NCBI RefSeq assembly: GCF_011045125.1
Contig: NZ_JAAKZF010000025.1
Coordinates: 1 to 64,000, forward strand
From: Allomesorhizobium camelthorni
GTDB taxonomy: Bacteria; Pseudomonadota; Alphaproteobacteria; Rhizobiales; Rhizobiaceae
Length of the DNA stretch: 64,000 nt
Direction: 5' to 3'
Shown here: positions 1 through 10,298 of the stretch, in pieces
Position numbering within the stretch: the stretch's first letter is position 1
Layout: the number at the start of each line of letters is the position of its first letter
Notes under the pieces: generated by a model
Databases searched by the model: none
What the model saw: the letters and a program-made list of their open reading frames with translations, nothing else
Told to the model about the DNA's origin: nothing
Program-made: the position numbers and the translations under genes

Positions 1-119
1 TACGGATCGCAATGCAGCAACAGCTGCTTCCATGGCGTCGCGATCCGCATAATCGAATGGTTGGACGACTGAACTCTTGCCTTTTAATCGTCGCCATTTT
101 CGGGGCGACGGCCCGGGGC

Positions 120-290
120 TTAGAAGGTCAGCTTGAAGCCGGCCGATAGGGTAACGGCCGAGAAGTCCAGGCCTGCCGCCATCCTCGGGCGCAGCACGGT
201 GGAGACATGAGTTTTATATTGGCTGGATCCCGGTGGCATCGATTTTTCGCTCCATGCAGCGCCGACAAAAGCAGGCCTGCTTCGAAGAGG
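120..290 (-). pseudogene. C-terminal remnant of an outer-membrane beta-barrel (autotransporter/porin type)
   Basis: Read on the minus strand, about 55 codons end at the TAA of 120-122 with alternating hydrophobic residues, and the last residues are AGFKLTF. The terminal phenylalanine and amphipathic strand pattern are typical of the last strands of outer-membrane barrels. Further upstream I find no start codon, signal peptide or passenger domain, so this is a decayed 3' end. An inverted repeat (CGTCGCC at 89-95 with GGCGACG at 104-110) lies just past the stop. No other gene is visible between 1 and 469. Confidence 0.45.
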
Positions 291-469
291 ACAATATCAT
301 GCCGGCTATGCTACTGTAATCGCGGAACTTTTACACACGGGATCGAATGATTGTGCAGGTTTGGGGTGACTTCGACGACGGCCGGAAGGCGTCATTCCTG
401 CCACTCACATTGATCAGGGATTTTCCCGATGATACTCTGCGCCTTCCACCAGTTTTAGCCGGTACGAGA

Positions 470-1081
470 ATGGGCAAATACCGAAATCATCGCGAGCCGC
501 GACACCAAAGCTTCCACAACACAAAAACCGACAATCAGCCTCAAGAGCCCAGCTATTTCCATCGTCCAACTTCAGCAACTTCAGCTTCGGCTGAGGTTGA
601 TGCCGAGGTGCTGTGGTTCAACGCTCAGAAGGGATTTGGCTTCGTCAAATTGGCGGATGGGTCCGACGCCTACCTGCACATATCGAAATTGCAGGCCTCA
701 GGGCATGCCGAAGTTTCCGAAGGGATGCTCCTGCGGGTCAGGACCGAGGCAGGCCCAAAAGGGCCACAGGTTGCGCAAGTGATCACGGTCAGTGGCGGCA
801 CGGAGCGCGCGTCGAGTACCGGACGCCGCGATCGTGTTGCGCCGAAGGGTGTCACAAGACCCGAGGTACCGGAGCTGGAGAGCCCCGGCGCCGTGAAGTG
901 GTACAATGCCGCTAAGGGGTTCGGTTTCATCAGCCTTGAAGACAGTGGCAGGGATGTGTTCGTTCATGCCACGGCTTTGACGCGCTCTGGTCTCGTCGGG
1001 CTGGACGAGGGTCAGAAAGTCATTGTCCGGTATGCTCGGGGCCAGAAGGGGCTTGAGGCTCGAGCCATTCATCCTGCCTAG
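470..1081 (+). CDS. Protein with two cold-shock domains
   Basis: From the ATG at 470 the product is about 203 residues. Two CspA-like domains are visible: one near residues 43-105 with the RNP1-like core KGFGFVKL, and a C-terminal one with KGFGFISLEDSGRDVFVHAT. Each CSD is expected to bind single-stranded RNA or DNA. The N-terminal ~40 residues are basic and low in complexity, and a proline/arginine linker joins the domains. Double-CSD proteins of this size are common in rhizobia and usually act as RNA chaperones. An upstream ATG at 347 would add 41 residues of unrelated sequence; I prefer 470 because the basic MGKYRNHREPR start is the familiar N-terminus of these proteins, although neither start has a strong ribosome binding site. 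Confidence 0.82.
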   Translation: MGKYRNHREPRHQSFHNTKTDNQPQEPSYFHRPTSATSASAEVDAEVLWFNAQKGFGFVKLADGSDAYLHISKLQASGHAEVSEGMLLRVRTEAGPKGPQVAQVITVSGGTERASSTGRRDRVAPKGVTRPEVPELESPGAVKWYNAAKGFGFISLEDSGRDVFVHATALTRSGLVGLDEGQKVIVRYARGQKGLEARAIHPA

Positions 1082-1248
1082 CGAAGAGATGCGAGGATTC
1101 ATGGCGTCTCAGCCCCTTGCCGAGACTCCCCTGGTGAATGCCTCAGGTTGAACGGTCCGGCGCTTTTTGTCTAGCGCATTCGGTTCCGCACCGATGATCG
1201 GCGGCCAATCAAACCGGGCGGAAAGCTCGCGCATGTGTCGGCGAGAAT

Positions 1249-1701
1249 TCACGCCCCAGAGACCAGGGCAGGGATGGCCAAAGCCGTATTGGACTCGTCA
1301 AGGATGGAAAAGCTGTATCGGCCATGTGCATCGAGATCGACCGAGTAGCTCAGGCGGTCGAGTATGTGGTTGTCCTGGTCGAACGTGACGATCCGCGGCT
1401 TCAGCGAGGTGATATGCGCTTCGTCCAGATAGACGGAGTTGCAGACGATGATCTGGTCGCCTGGCTGGCAGGTGCGCGCGGCAGCACCGTTCAGGATGCA
1501 GCATCGTGAGCCGCGCTCGCCGAGAATGACATAGGTCGAAATCCGCGTACCGGAATTCTTGTTCCATATCTCCACAAATTCCATGGGCAGGATCCCGGCT
1601 GCTTCGCAGTGGGCAGGATCCAGGGTTATCGAGCCATGGTAGTCGAGGTTCGCTTCGGTGACGTAGATGCCGTGCAGCTTGCCGGCCACTATTTTTCGCA
1701 T
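1249..1701 (-). CDS. panD: Aspartate 1-decarboxylase
   Basis: PanD makes beta-alanine from L-aspartate for pantothenate. The 150-residue product has the self-processing segment YHGSITLD around residues 21-28; cleavage at the Gly-Ser bond gives the pyruvoyl cofactor. The family signatures IWNKNSGTRISTYVI, GERGSR and NGAAA are also present. About 25 residues at the C-terminus exceed the E. coli length. It is the last gene of the minus-strand nad-bio operon, 56 bp beyond bioZ. An alternative ATG at 1710 would add three residues (MGP). With panB and panC at 11.4-13.2 kb, it supplies the beta-alanine branch of pantothenate synthesis on the same element. Confidence 0.93.
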   Translation of the reverse strand: MRKIVAGKLHGIYVTEANLDYHGSITLDPAHCEAAGILPMEFVEIWNKNSGTRISTYVILGERGSRCCILNGAAARTCQPGDQIIVCNSVYLDEAHITSLKPRIVTFDQDNHILDRLSYSVDLDAHGRYSFSILDESNTALAIPALVSGA

Positions 1702-1757
1702 TGGTCCCATCCATTTCAAATAGCGGTCTTGCCGTCCCGTGGGCGGTAGCAGCCCGA

Positions 1758-2741
1758 CTAAATTCCGACGACGAGAGCGCCGCCGCTGAGACCGGCGCCC
1801 GCCGCCGCCAGAAGAATCTTTTCGCCCGGCCGAAGCGGCTCCGCCCGGTGGGCGAGCGAGAGCGAGAGCGGGATCGTCGCGGCGGAAGAATTGCCGTATT
1901 CTGCGATCGTCTTGACGATCGCGTGATCGGCGATGCCGAGGTTTCGTCCGACGGCATCGAAAATACGGGCGTTGGCCTGGTGCGGCACGAACCGATCGAT
2001 ATCTTGCGGTTGCATCTGGGCAGCAGTGAGCGCGTCCTTTGAACAGGCAGTCATCATCTCCACGGCCTTGGCAAACACTTCGCGGCCGTCGGTGATCGTC
2101 ATTCGGGTCTGCCCGAGATCTACACCGTCGTGGAACGGCCTGTTGCTGCCGCCTGCCGGAATCTGGATCAGCCCGTAGCGCGAGCCGTCCGAATCCACCG
2201 CGGCGCCGAGGATGCCTCGATCGGGGTCGTTGCACGGACCAATCACCACGGCGCCTGCGGCATCGGCAAACAGCACGGCGCCGGCCCGCTCGGCCGGATT
2301 GATGCGGCGGCTGAGGATATTGGCGGCAATCACAAGGGCCGCTTTGCCGTGCAGGCGGGTGAATCCATCCGCGAACATCAGCGCATAGATGAAGCCGGCA
2401 CAGGCGCCGGTCAGATCGACCGCGCCGGCGCGACCGAGCCCCAACCGGTGTGCGACCAGCGGCGCGCTGGGCGGCAGCAGGTGATCGGGCGTCGAGGTCG
2501 CAAGCAACAGCAGGCCGATATCGCCGCGATCGATGCCGGCATTCGCCAGCGCCATGTCGCCGGCGCACGCGGCAAGGCCCGACAACGTGTCTTCGTCCGT
2601 TGCCCAGAAGCGCGACCGAATCCCCGTTCGCCGCTCGATCCAGCCGGGTTCGAGCCCGAGACGGTTTTCGATTTCCGGGTTCTCTACCTTGCGCGCGGGC
2701 GCATGATGACCGAACCCGAGAATGCGCGACGACCTGCTCAT
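1758..2741 (-). CDS. bioZ: BioZ, FabH-like 3-oxopimeloyl-ACP synthase
   Basis: This is a 327-residue beta-ketoacyl-ACP synthase III homologue. The catalytic triad is visible: Cys in GACAGF, His in PHQAN and Asn in YGNSSA. In Agrobacterium and related rhizobia BioZ condenses glutaryl-CoA with malonyl-ACP to start the pimeloyl moiety of biotin, replacing BioC/BioH. Its position inside bioBFDA-Z supports that role rather than general fatty acid synthesis. Its start overlaps the bioA stop by 4 bp (ATGA), so translation is probably coupled. No bioC or bioH is seen nearby, as expected for the BioZ route. Confidence 0.92.
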   Translation of the reverse strand: MSRSSRILGFGHHAPARKVENPEIENRLGLEPGWIERRTGIRSRFWATDEDTLSGLAACAGDMALANAGIDRGDIGLLLLATSTPDHLLPPSAPLVAHRLGLGRAGAVDLTGACAGFIYALMFADGFTRLHGKAALVIAANILSRRINPAERAGAVLFADAAGAVVIGPCNDPDRGILGAAVDSDGSRYGLIQIPAGGSNRPFHDGVDLGQTRMTITDGREVFAKAVEMMTACSKDALTAAQMQPQDIDRFVPHQANARIFDAVGRNLGIADHAIVKTIAEYGNSSAATIPLSLSLAHRAEPLRPGEKILLAAAGAGLSGGALVVGI

Positions 2742-4003
2742 GGCCTCGAACCGAAGCGTTCGCCGGCCTCCTCGATGGCATCATAGAGCCCATCCAACTC
2801 GTTGCGGGTGATGCAATAGGGCGGCAGAAGATAGAGAACATTGCCGAGCGGACGCACGAGCAGGCCGCGCTCGAGGAAGAACGCGCGCAGCTTCGGGCCG
2901 ATCTCGGCCAGATAGCCAGCGGAATCGGTGCGCAGATCGAGGGCCGCGATCGTGCCGGTCGCGCGGCTGTCGGTGAAAAAGGGATTGTCGCGAAAGCGCC
3001 GAAGCCCGGCGGCCTGCCTCGCGCTCAACGCCGCGATCCGCTCAGTCACCGGTTCGTCACGCCAGATCTCGGCATTGGCGAGTGCTGCCGCGCAGGCAAT
3101 CGGATTGGCGGTGTAGGAACTCGAGTGGAAGAAAGTCTTCTTCCGGTCCACGGAATAATGGGCCTGGAAGATGGCATCGGTGGCGAGCGTGGCCGCCAAC
3201 GGGATGGCGCCGCCGGTCAAGCCTTTCGAGGTGCACAGGATGTCCGGAGAGACGGATGCCTGCTCGCAGGCGAACAGGGTTCCAGTGCGCCCCCAGCCGG
3301 TCATCACTTCGTCGGCGATCAAGAGCGTGCCGTAGGCTTCGGTGATCTTCCTCAGTTCGGCCAGAACCCAAGCCGGATACATCAGCATGCCGCCGGCGCC
3401 GAGTACGAGCGGCTCGACGATCAGCGCGGCAGTGCTTCGGTCGCGGGAGACTTCCTCGAACCGATCGAGCGTTTCCTGCTCGCGCCCGGCGGCCGGGAAG
3501 GGGATGGTGTCGACCTCGAACAGCAGGGGTTCGTAGGCGGCGTTGAAGACGCCGCGGGCGCCGACGCTCATCGTGCCGATCGTGTCGCCGTGATAGCTGT
3601 GCTCCATGGCGACGATGCGCGAACGTGGCGCGCCGATGTTGCGGAAATAGCCGAGCGCCATCTTCAAGGCCACTTCGACGCTGGTCGAGCCGCTATCGGA
3701 ATAGAACACCCAGTCGAGTCCGGACGGAGCGAGGCCAAGGAGGGCGTTGGCCAGGCGCTCGGCCGGTTCATGCGTGAGTCCGGCGAAGATGATCTGGTCG
3801 AGGGAATCGGCCGTCTTTCGGATCGCCTCGACAATCGCCGGATGGCGATGGCCGTGGGTAACCACCCACCAGGACGAAATGGCGTCGAGAATGCGCCTTC
3901 CGTCCGCCGTTTCCAGATGGGCGCCCCCGGTCCGCGCAATCGACTGCATGGCCGGTTCGAGCGCGTGCTGGGTGAAGGGATGCCAGACCGCCGAGCGGTT
4001 CAT
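2738..4003 (-). CDS. bioA: Adenosylmethionine-8-amino-7-oxononanoate aminotransferase
   Basis: BioA transfers an amino group from S-adenosylmethionine to KAPA, giving DAPA. The 421-residue product is a class III PLP aminotransferase: [15 protein letters not shown] near the N-terminus is the BioA substrate signature, [12 protein letters not shown] holds the PLP-contacting aspartate, and the Schiff-base lysine lies in TSKGLTGG. Full length for the family. Starts and stops overlap bioD and bioZ by 4 bp each. Confidence 0.95.
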   Translation of the reverse strand: MNRSAVWHPFTQHALEPAMQSIARTGGAHLETADGRRILDAISSWWVVTHGHRHPAIVEAIRKTADSLDQIIFAGLTHEPAERLANALLGLAPSGLDWVFYSDSGSTSVEVALKMALGYFRNIGAPRSRIVAMEHSYHGDTIGTMSVGARGVFNAAYEPLLFEVDTIPFPAAGREQETLDRFEEVSRDRSTAALIVEPLVLGAGGMLMYPAWVLAELRKITEAYGTLLIADEVMTGWGRTGTLFACEQASVSPDILCTSKGLTGGAIPLAATLATDAIFQAHYSVDRKKTFFHSSSYTANPIACAAALANAEIWRDEPVTERIAALSARQAAGLRRFRDNPFFTDSRATGTIAALDLRTDSAGYLAEIGPKLRAFFLERGLLVRPLGNVLYLLPPYCITRNELDGLYDAIEEAGERFGSRP

Positions 4004-4638
4004 GCGCGGACCTCATCGAACGCCGCCATGTTGAAGTATGTGGTCATGGCCAAGCGCAGCATCCCGGCCGTCAGCGGGTCGAGCAAGGGCAGGCGGCCGA
4101 GCACGCGTACCTGGCCCATTCCAGCGATCGTGCACTCGGTGTCAGGCACTGCCTCGCCGATAAAGGCCACGCCGAGCAACGGGATGTCACGGCGGCGCAG
4201 CGCCTCGATCGAAAGCAGCGTGTGGTTGATGGTGCCGAGCGAGGTGCGCGCGCAGAGCACGACCGGCGCTTGCCACCGGGCGAAGACGTCGATGAACAGG
4301 GTCTTGCGGGTGAGCGGCACCATCAGGCCGCCGGCGCCCTCCACGATCAAGGGACATTCGACTTCGGGCAAGACGAGGCGGTCGGGGTCGATCGCCACGC
4401 CGTCGAGCTCGGCGGCGCGGTGCGGCGACAGCGGCCGCGTCAGGCGCCAGGCTTCAGGCAGGATCCGCTCGGGCGTCAGTTCGCCGAGGCGCGCAACCGT
4501 CTGGCTGTCGGTTTCGCCGTCAAGGCCCGACTGCACGGGTTTCCAGTAGGCGCCGCCCAGCAGGCCGGCGAGACCAGCCGCGACAACTGTCTTGCCGATT
4601 CCGGTATCAGTGCCCGTGATGACGATGCGTTTGGTCAT
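4000..4638 (-). CDS. bioD: Dethiobiotin synthetase
   Basis: BioD closes the ureido ring of dethiobiotin using CO2 and ATP. The 212-residue protein starts with the expected P-loop [16 protein letters not shown], followed by KPVQSGL, and has [10 protein letters not shown] near residue 100. The length is typical. It lies between bioF and bioA with 4-bp overlaps on both sides. Confidence 0.95.
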   Translation of the reverse strand: MTKRIVITGTDTGIGKTVVAAGLAGLLGGAYWKPVQSGLDGETDSQTVARLGELTPERILPEAWRLTRPLSPHRAAELDGVAIDPDRLVLPEVECPLIVEGAGGLMVPLTRKTLFIDVFARWQAPVVLCARTSLGTINHTLLSIEALRRRDIPLLGVAFIGEAVPDTECTIAGMGQVRVLGRLPLLDPLTAGMLRLAMTTYFNMAAFDEVRA

Positions 4639-5774
4639 GTCGAGGCCAGCACCTCGGCAAGCGCCTCGACCATCGCCGAAATGTCGGCTTCGTCCACGTT
4701 GAGCGTCAGTGAAATGCGCAGGCGCGACGTGCCCTCGGGCACCGTCGGCGGACGAATGCCGCGTATGTCAAAGCCGCGGGCCTGCAGTGCTGCCGCCACC
4801 GCCATGGTGCGCCCGACATCGCCGATGACAAATGGCTGGATCTGCGAGCCGCTGGGCTTCACGCCGCAGCGCTCGGCCAGCTGGCGCCCCGCGAAGGCAA
4901 CGCGCTCATGCAGCTGAACACGGCGCATGGGCTCGTCGGACAGCATGGCAATCGCTTCGCGCGCCGCCACTGCCATCAGCGGCGATGGCGCGGTGGCGTA
5001 GATGAATGGCCGGCAGCGGTTGACGAGATAGTGGCACAGCGTTCCCGGCCCGGTAACCAGCGCCCCGGACGCGCCGAGCGCCTTGCCGCACGTATGGAGC
5101 GCCACGATGTTGTCGCGGCACTTGAAGGGGGCGGCAAGGCCGCGGCCGTCCGGTCCCCACACGCCGGTGGCATGTGCCTCGTCGACAACGATAAATGCCT
5201 CGTGCCGGTCGGCAAGCGCGACGAGGTTCTCCAAAGGGGCGCAGTCGCCATCCATGCTGTAAAGGCTTTCGGCCCCGATCCAGACACGCCCCATGCCACC
5301 TTCGGCGCGCCAGTGCTTGATCGCGTCCTCGACAGCATTGACGTCGTTGTGCGCGGCCAGCTTGAACTCGGCGCGTCCGGCTTGCGCCCCCTCATGCATG
5401 CTGGCGTGGGCAAGCTGGTCGAGGATCACAAGGTCGCCCTTCTGCGGCAGCGTGGTCAGCAGAGCGAAGTTGGCGATGTAGCCGCTGCCGAAGAACAGCG
5501 CGCGTTCGGCCCCGAAGAACGCCGCCGCGTCTGCCTCCAGCTGCTCATGTTCCGGCGCGTTGCCGCGCAACAGCCGCGATCCGGTGGCGCCAACAGGCGT
5601 GCCCCGCGCAATCGCCGCCGCGACCGCCTCTCCAAGTCTCCTGGAGGCGGCAAGCCCGAGATAGTCGTTCGACGAGAAGTCGAGCCCGGCGCGCGGCGAC
5701 AGCGTCCGCAGCCGGTCCTTGCGCGCCAGTCCCTGCAAGGTCGCGCTATAGCGGGCAAGCGGTGTCCCGTTCAT
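4635..5774 (-). CDS. bioF: 8-amino-7-oxononanoate synthase
   Basis: BioF condenses pimeloyl-ACP (or -CoA) with L-alanine. This is a 379-residue alpha-oxoamine synthase of fold-type I PLP enzymes: [10 protein letters not shown] near residue 30, [16 protein letters not shown] around 200, and the PLP lysine in [12 protein letters not shown]. Its start overlaps the bioB stop by 4 bp. It is complete and shows no unusual features. Confidence 0.95.
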   Translation of the reverse strand: MNGTPLARYSATLQGLARKDRLRTLSPRAGLDFSSNDYLGLAASRRLGEAVAAAIARGTPVGATGSRLLRGNAPEHEQLEADAAAFFGAERALFFGSGYIANFALLTTLPQKGDLVILDQLAHASMHEGAQAGRAEFKLAAHNDVNAVEDAIKHWRAEGGMGRVWIGAESLYSMDGDCAPLENLVALADRHEAFIVVDEAHATGVWGPDGRGLAAPFKCRDNIVALHTCGKALGASGALVTGPGTLCHYLVNRCRPFIYATAPSPLMAVAAREAIAMLSDEPMRRVQLHERVAFAGRQLAERCGVKPSGSQIQPFVIGDVGRTMAVAAALQARGFDIRGIRPPTVPEGTSRLRISLTLNVDEADISAMVEALAEVLAST

Positions 5775-6784
5775 TGCGCATCGAGTTCCATCGGCTCGAT
5801 GCCGAGGCGCCGGAACAGCAGAGTATCCTTGTCCTCGCCGGGATTGTCAGCCGTCAGCAACGTGTCGCCGACGAAAATCGAGTTGGCGCCGGCAAAAAAG
5901 CACAACGCCTGCATCTCGTCGGTCATGGCGGTGCGGCCGGCGGACAGGCGGACATACGATTTCGGCATCATGATGCGTGCCAGCGCGATGACGCGCACGA
6001 ATTCGATCGGCTCGATCGGCCTGGCTTCGGCAAGCGGGGTGCCTGGTATCGGGATCAGCATGTTGATCGGAACGCTTTCGGGATGTTCCGGCAGATTGGC
6101 CAAGGTCACCAGCATGTCGATCCGGTCGATCCGGTCCTCGCCCATGCCGACAATACCGCCGCAGCACACTTTGATGCCGGATTGGCGAACATGCTCGAGC
6201 GTCTCCAGCCGGTCGGCAAAGCTGCGCGTGTTGATGATCTCGCTGTAGTAGCGCTCCGACGTATCGATGTTGTGGTTGTAGTAATCGAGGCCAGCCTGTT
6301 TCAGTCGAGCGGCCTGCTCAAGATCGAGCATGCCGAGCGTCATGCAGGTCTCCATGCCCAGCGCCTTGACGCCGTCGATCATTGCCACGACCGCATCCAT
6401 CTCGCGCGGCTTGGGGTTTCGCCAGGCCGCGCCCATGCAATAGCGGGTGGCGCCGGCATCACGCGCCTTGGTCGCTTCGGCGATGACACGTTCGACCTCC
6501 ATCAGCTTCGACGCCTTCAGGCCTGTTTCGTGATGAGCGGACTGGCTGCAATAGCCGCAATCCTCTGGGCATCCGCCTGTCTTGATACTGAGAAGCCGGC
6601 TGAGCTGGACCTTGTTGGGATCGAAATTCTGCCGGTGAACGGTTTGCGCCAGGAAGAGGAGGTTGTTGAAGGGAGCATCGTGAAGTGCCCGAGCCTTTTC
6701 CACGGTCCACATTTCGCCATCCGCGGATTGTGCCTGTGGCGTTGTCTTCGTCGAATTCGGTGCGTGCATATCTATCCTGTTCAT
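5771..6784 (-). CDS. bioB: Biotin synthase (radical SAM)
   Basis: BioB inserts sulfur into dethiobiotin. The 337-residue protein carries the radical-SAM cysteine motif CPEDCGYC at about residues 75-82 and the conserved YNHNIDTS and GGIVGMGE segments. It opens the bio part of the operon, 79 bp after the nadC stop, the largest gap in the operon, so an internal promoter is possible. A second ATG at 6769 has AGGA eight bases upstream and could be the true start, shortening the protein by five residues. Confidence 0.95.
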   Translation of the reverse strand: MNRIDMHAPNSTKTTPQAQSADGEMWTVEKARALHDAPFNNLLFLAQTVHRQNFDPNKVQLSRLLSIKTGGCPEDCGYCSQSAHHETGLKASKLMEVERVIAEATKARDAGATRYCMGAAWRNPKPREMDAVVAMIDGVKALGMETCMTLGMLDLEQAARLKQAGLDYYNHNIDTSERYYSEIINTRSFADRLETLEHVRQSGIKVCCGGIVGMGEDRIDRIDMLVTLANLPEHPESVPINMLIPIPGTPLAEARPIEPIEFVRVIALARIMMPKSYVRLSAGRTAMTDEMQALCFFAGANSIFVGDTLLTADNPGEDKDTLLFRRLGIEPMELDAQ

Positions 6785-6863
6785 TGCGTTCTGGCCCTTA
6801 CGGCTTCTTTGCTGGCTGATTTATGGCGACCGGAAAGGCCATCAGCCCGCTGCCGTCCGTTTG

Positions 6864-7724
6864 TCAGTCGATTGAGCCCCGATAGTCGAGGCCGATATCC
6901 AGGATAGGCGCGCTATGGGTCAGCCAGCCGACGGAAATCAGATCGATGCCGGTCGCGGCGATGGCTGGCGCCGTCGCGGCGGTGATCCTGCCTGACGCCT
7001 CGGTGATTCCCCGGCCGGCCACTATCACAATTGCCCGGCGCAATTCGTCAAGCGACATGTTGTCGAGCAGGACAGCGTCGGGGGCAAGCTCCAGGGCCTC
7101 TTCCAGCTGGGCCAGCGTATCGACCTCGACTTCGATCTTGACCAGATGGCCGACGCTACTTCGTGCCCGCTCGATGGCAGGGCGGATTCCGCCGGCGATG
7201 GCGATGTGGTTGTCCTTGATCAGGATGGCGTCGTCGAGACCGAAGCGGTGATTGGAGCCGCCGCCGGCGCGCACGGCATATTTTTCTATAGCCCGCAAGC
7301 CGGGCGTCGTCTTGCGGGTGCAGACGATCTTGGCCTTGTGCCCGCGGATCGCATTGACAATCGATGCCGTCGCCGTGGCGATTCCGCTTAGATGGCACAA
7401 GAAATTGAGCGCTGTCCGTTCGGCGGTGAGAATGGCCTGCGCCGGGCCGGCCACCGATGCGATGATCTCGCCCTGCGCAACATGGCTGCCGTCTGCTCGC
7501 TCCACTGTGATTTCGAGGTCCTGGTTGACGCGCCGGAACGCCAGCATCGCCAGATCGAGCCCGGCGACGACTCCGGTCTGGCGCGCAACCAGCGCGGTCC
7601 TCGCGCGATGGTTCTTCGGCACGATCGCATCGGTGGTCAGATCACCCGCCCGGCCAAGGTCTTCCAGAAGTGCTGCCCGCACCAGGGGCTCAAGCATGAT
7701 TGCGGGAAGCGGCGAAAGGTTCAT
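6864..7724 (-). CDS. nadC: Nicotinate-nucleotide pyrophosphorylase (quinolinate phosphoribosyltransferase)
   Basis: NadC converts quinolinate and PRPP to nicotinate mononucleotide. The 286-residue product shows the family landmarks: LEDLGRAGDLTTDA near the N-terminus, TRKTTPGLRAIEKYAVRAGGG around residues 140-160, KDNHIA, EVEVDTLAQ and LLDNMS. It overlaps the nadB stop by 4 bp and ends the nadABC part of the operon. Confidence 0.95.
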   Translation of the reverse strand: MNLSPLPAIMLEPLVRAALLEDLGRAGDLTTDAIVPKNHRARTALVARQTGVVAGLDLAMLAFRRVNQDLEITVERADGSHVAQGEIIASVAGPAQAILTAERTALNFLCHLSGIATATASIVNAIRGHKAKIVCTRKTTPGLRAIEKYAVRAGGGSNHRFGLDDAILIKDNHIAIAGGIRPAIERARSSVGHLVKIEVEVDTLAQLEEALELAPDAVLLDNMSLDELRRAIVIVAGRGITEASGRITAATAPAIAATGIDLISVGWLTHSAPILDIGLDYRGSID

Positions 7725-9265
7725 TGCTCAAGCTCTTCAAGCGTTGACGAACATGCGAATTCCCGAGCTGTCGCCAAGGCCTCATCGAGCGTGAGCCTGG
7801 AGCGGCGGGCGACGACCGCACGATCAGGAAAGTCCGTGCGGTAGTGAGCGCCGCGGCTTTCTTGGCGCAGCAAGGCTGCAACCGCGATCATCAGTCCAAC
7901 TGCCGCGGGATCGGTCGCTGCATGGTGTAGCTCGGCTAGCGGAAGCAATGTGCTCACGGCGTCTCGCAAAAACTCACCATCCCGCTTCACGCCAAGGCTG
8001 CGTGAGAGGAGAGGGCGCAAGGAGAGTGGATTGGGCGCCGGAATTTCCCGTACCGATGATCGTGTTCTGAGACCGAGCGGAGATCCTGCCACGCTTTCGG
8101 CGACCCAGCGCGCGCATACGACGGCTTCGGTCAGCGAGTTGCTGGCGAGCCTGTTGGCGCCGTGCAGTCCGGTCGAGGCGACTTCGCCGCAAGCCCACAG
8201 TCCGGCAACCGAGCTACGTCCGTCCCGATCCACCGCGACGCCGCCCATGTGATAGTGCTGGGCCGGCCGGATGGGAATGAGGTCGCGCGCCGGGTCGATG
8301 CCTGCGCGCCGGCAGGCGGATGCGATCGTCGGAAATTGTCGCGCGAATGTCGGGCCAGGCTTTTCTCGTCCATCGAGAAAAGCCCGATGGCCCATCGAAA
8401 GATGCGTCCAGATGGCGCGCGCCACGACGTCGCGAGGCGCGAGCTCCGCGCCCGGCACGCCTTCGAGGAACCGCTGGCCCGTTTCGTCGATGATCACCGC
8501 GCCTTCGCCGCGAACCGCTTCGCTGATCAGCGGCATCGGACGATCCGGCCCGTCAAGTGCTGTCGGATGAAACTGGATGAATTCCAGATCGGCAAGGACG
8601 GCGCCGGCGCGCGCCGCGAGCGCCAGGCCTTGTCCGCAACTGCCCAAAGGGTTGGTGGTGTCGAGGAACAGTCCGCCAATTCCACCCGTGGCGAGGACGA
8701 CCCGTCCGGTACACAAGAACACAGGACTCATCGAACAGCTTGCCCAGACGCCCCGGACCGTATTGTCCTCCATCGCCAGTCGGCGCGCCTCCACACCCTC
8801 GACGACCACAATCGAGGGAGCGGAACGCACGGCCTTGACCAGCGCGCGCATGATTTCCTGTCCACTGCCGTCGCCGCCGGCATGAACGATGCGCCGGCGG
8901 CCGTGCGCGGCCTCCAATCCCAGGCGCAGTGCTCCTTCAGGCGTCCGATCGAAGCGGACCCCAAGGCTCGCCAGGGTCTCGATCGCGTCAGGCGCCGCCT
9001 GGAGGATGCGGGTTGCGGCTTCTGCGTCGCACAGCCCGTCGCCGGCGGCGAGCGTGTCGGCGAGATGCAGTACCGGATAGTCGTCACCGCCAAGGCTGGC
9101 AGCCAGCCCGCCCTGTGCCCACGCGCTCGATGCGTCAGATCCGAGCGACGTCCTTGACAAAATAAGCACCGGTTCTGGCGCAAGATGAAGCGCAGTCAAC
9201 AATCCGGCAATGCCGCCGCCTATGATAATGGGCCGGCCAAAGAAGCTGCGGATATCCGCGCTCAT
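7721..9265 (-). CDS. nadB: L-aspartate oxidase
   Basis: NadB oxidises L-aspartate to iminoaspartate, the substrate of NadA. The 514-residue flavoprotein starts with an FAD-binding motif, [17 protein letters not shown], and contains the conserved [24 protein letters not shown] and [13 protein letters not shown] segments of the succinate dehydrogenase/fumarate reductase flavoprotein family. It overlaps nadA and nadC by 4 bp each. Confidence 0.95.
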   Translation of the reverse strand: MSADIRSFFGRPIIIGGGIAGLLTALHLAPEPVLILSRTSLGSDASSAWAQGGLAASLGGDDYPVLHLADTLAAGDGLCDAEAATRILQAAPDAIETLASLGVRFDRTPEGALRLGLEAAHGRRRIVHAGGDGSGQEIMRALVKAVRSAPSIVVVEGVEARRLAMEDNTVRGVWASCSMSPVFLCTGRVVLATGGIGGLFLDTTNPLGSCGQGLALAARAGAVLADLEFIQFHPTALDGPDRPMPLISEAVRGEGAVIIDETGQRFLEGVPGAELAPRDVVARAIWTHLSMGHRAFLDGREKPGPTFARQFPTIASACRRAGIDPARDLIPIRPAQHYHMGGVAVDRDGRSSVAGLWACGEVASTGLHGANRLASNSLTEAVVCARWVAESVAGSPLGLRTRSSVREIPAPNPLSLRPLLSRSLGVKRDGEFLRDAVSTLLPLAELHHAATDPAAVGLMIAVAALLRQESRGAHYRTDFPDRAVVARRSRLTLDEALATAREFACSSTLEELEQ

Positions 9266-10236
9266 ACGTCGAGCATCCGCTCGACCGCGAGCCGTGCTCG
9301 TCCGGCAATCTCGGGCTCGATCCTCACCTCATGCCGGTTCTGCTCGAGCGCCGAACGGATGTTGGCGAGCGTTATCCGCTTCATGTGCGGACAGAGATTG
9401 CAGGGCCGGATGAACTCGACGTCGGGATGCTCCACCGCGACATTGTCGCTCATGGAGCATTCCGTCATCAGCACGACGCGAGGCGGTTTCTGGCTTCCGA
9501 CATAATCGGACATGGCGGCCGTCGAACCGGAGAAGTCGGCTTCCGCGACCACTTCGGGTGGACATTCGGGATGGGCAAGCACCGTCACGCCGGGATGATC
9601 CTCCCGCAGCTGCCTGATGTCGGCTGGGGTGAACCGCTCATGCACCTCGCAATGGCCCTTCCAGGCGATGATCTCGACGTCGGTCTGGGCGGCGATGTTC
9701 TGGGCCAGAAATTCATCCGGCAGCATGATCACCTGAGAAACGCCGAGCGACTCGACCACAGCCTTCGCATTGCCCGAGGTACAGCATATGTCGGACTCTG
9801 CCTTCACCTCGACGGACGTGTTGACATAGGTGACGACCGGCACGCCCGGATATCGTTGCCGCAGCAGGCGGACATCGGCGGCGGTGATGGAGTCAGCCAG
9901 CGAGCAGCCAGCCTTCAGGTCCGGGATGAGCACCGTCTTTTCCGGATTGAGCAGTTTTGCCGTCTCGGCCATGAAGTGCACGCCGGCAAGCACGATGACT
10001 TCCGCTTCGACCGCCATCGCCTTGCGGGCCAGCGCCAGGCTGTCGCCGACAATGTCGGCCACGCAGTGGAAGATCTCCGGCGTCTGATAGTTGTGCGCCA
10101 GGACGACCGCATTGCGCTGCCGCTTCAGCACGAGAATTGCCTCGATGTCGTCCAAAAAGGTCGGCCATTCGATCGGGGGGATTACGCGCTGAACGCGGTC
10201 GTACAAGGACGCGCCCGAAGGCAGCATGGCGCTCAT
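9262..10236 (-). CDS. nadA: Quinolinate synthase
   Basis: NadA condenses iminoaspartate with dihydroxyacetone phosphate; it is an [4Fe-4S] enzyme. The 324-residue product has [47 protein letters not shown] and HPECPPEV, and a C-terminal PCNLCPHMK with cluster cysteines. I start at the ATG of 10236 because GGAGGG lies five bases upstream; the longer frame would need a TTG at 10248 inside that ribosome binding site. It is the first gene of the nad-bio-panD operon, directly downstream of two operator-like palindromes. Confidence 0.94.
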   Translation of the reverse strand: MSAMLPSGASLYDRVQRVIPPIEWPTFLDDIEAILVLKRQRNAVVLAHNYQTPEIFHCVADIVGDSLALARKAMAVEAEVIVLAGVHFMAETAKLLNPEKTVLIPDLKAGCSLADSITAADVRLLRQRYPGVPVVTYVNTSVEVKAESDICCTSGNAKAVVESLGVSQVIMLPDEFLAQNIAAQTDVEIIAWKGHCEVHERFTPADIRQLREDHPGVTVLAHPECPPEVVAEADFSGSTAAMSDYVGSQKPPRVVLMTECSMSDNVAVEHPDVEFIRPCNLCPHMKRITLANIRSALEQNRHEVRIEPEIAGRARLAVERMLDV

Positions 10237-10249
10237 CGAGCCCTCCAAT

Positions 10250-10268
10250 TATACTCTACCTGAATATA
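10250..10268. promoter_or_regulatory. NadQ operator candidate 1
   Basis: An imperfect palindrome, TATACTC-N5-GAATATA, immediately upstream of nadA. It is 26 bp from a second copy of the same pattern, and both lie between nadQ and nadA. I infer that NadQ binds here to repress nadABC-bio; the sequence shows only the repeat and its position. Confidence 0.6.
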
Positions 10269-10275
10269 AGGCGTA

Positions 10276-10294
10276 TATATTCGTGGTGAGTATA
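10276..10294. promoter_or_regulatory. NadQ operator candidate 2
   Basis: A second 19-bp imperfect palindrome, TATATTC-N5-GAGTATA, mirroring the first site with its variant arm on the other side. The 26-bp spacing is close to two and a half helical turns. It ends five bases before the nadQ stop codon. Confidence 0.6.
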
Positions 10295-10298
10295 AGCG

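Noticed and set aside
2450-4549. Long plus-strand open frame of about 700 codons
   Set aside because: It is antisense to bioA and bioD, has no family features and has the biased composition typical of frames opposite GC-rich genes.
4908-6248. Plus-strand open frame of about 446 codons
   Set aside because: Antisense to bioF and bioB; no domain or ribosome binding site.
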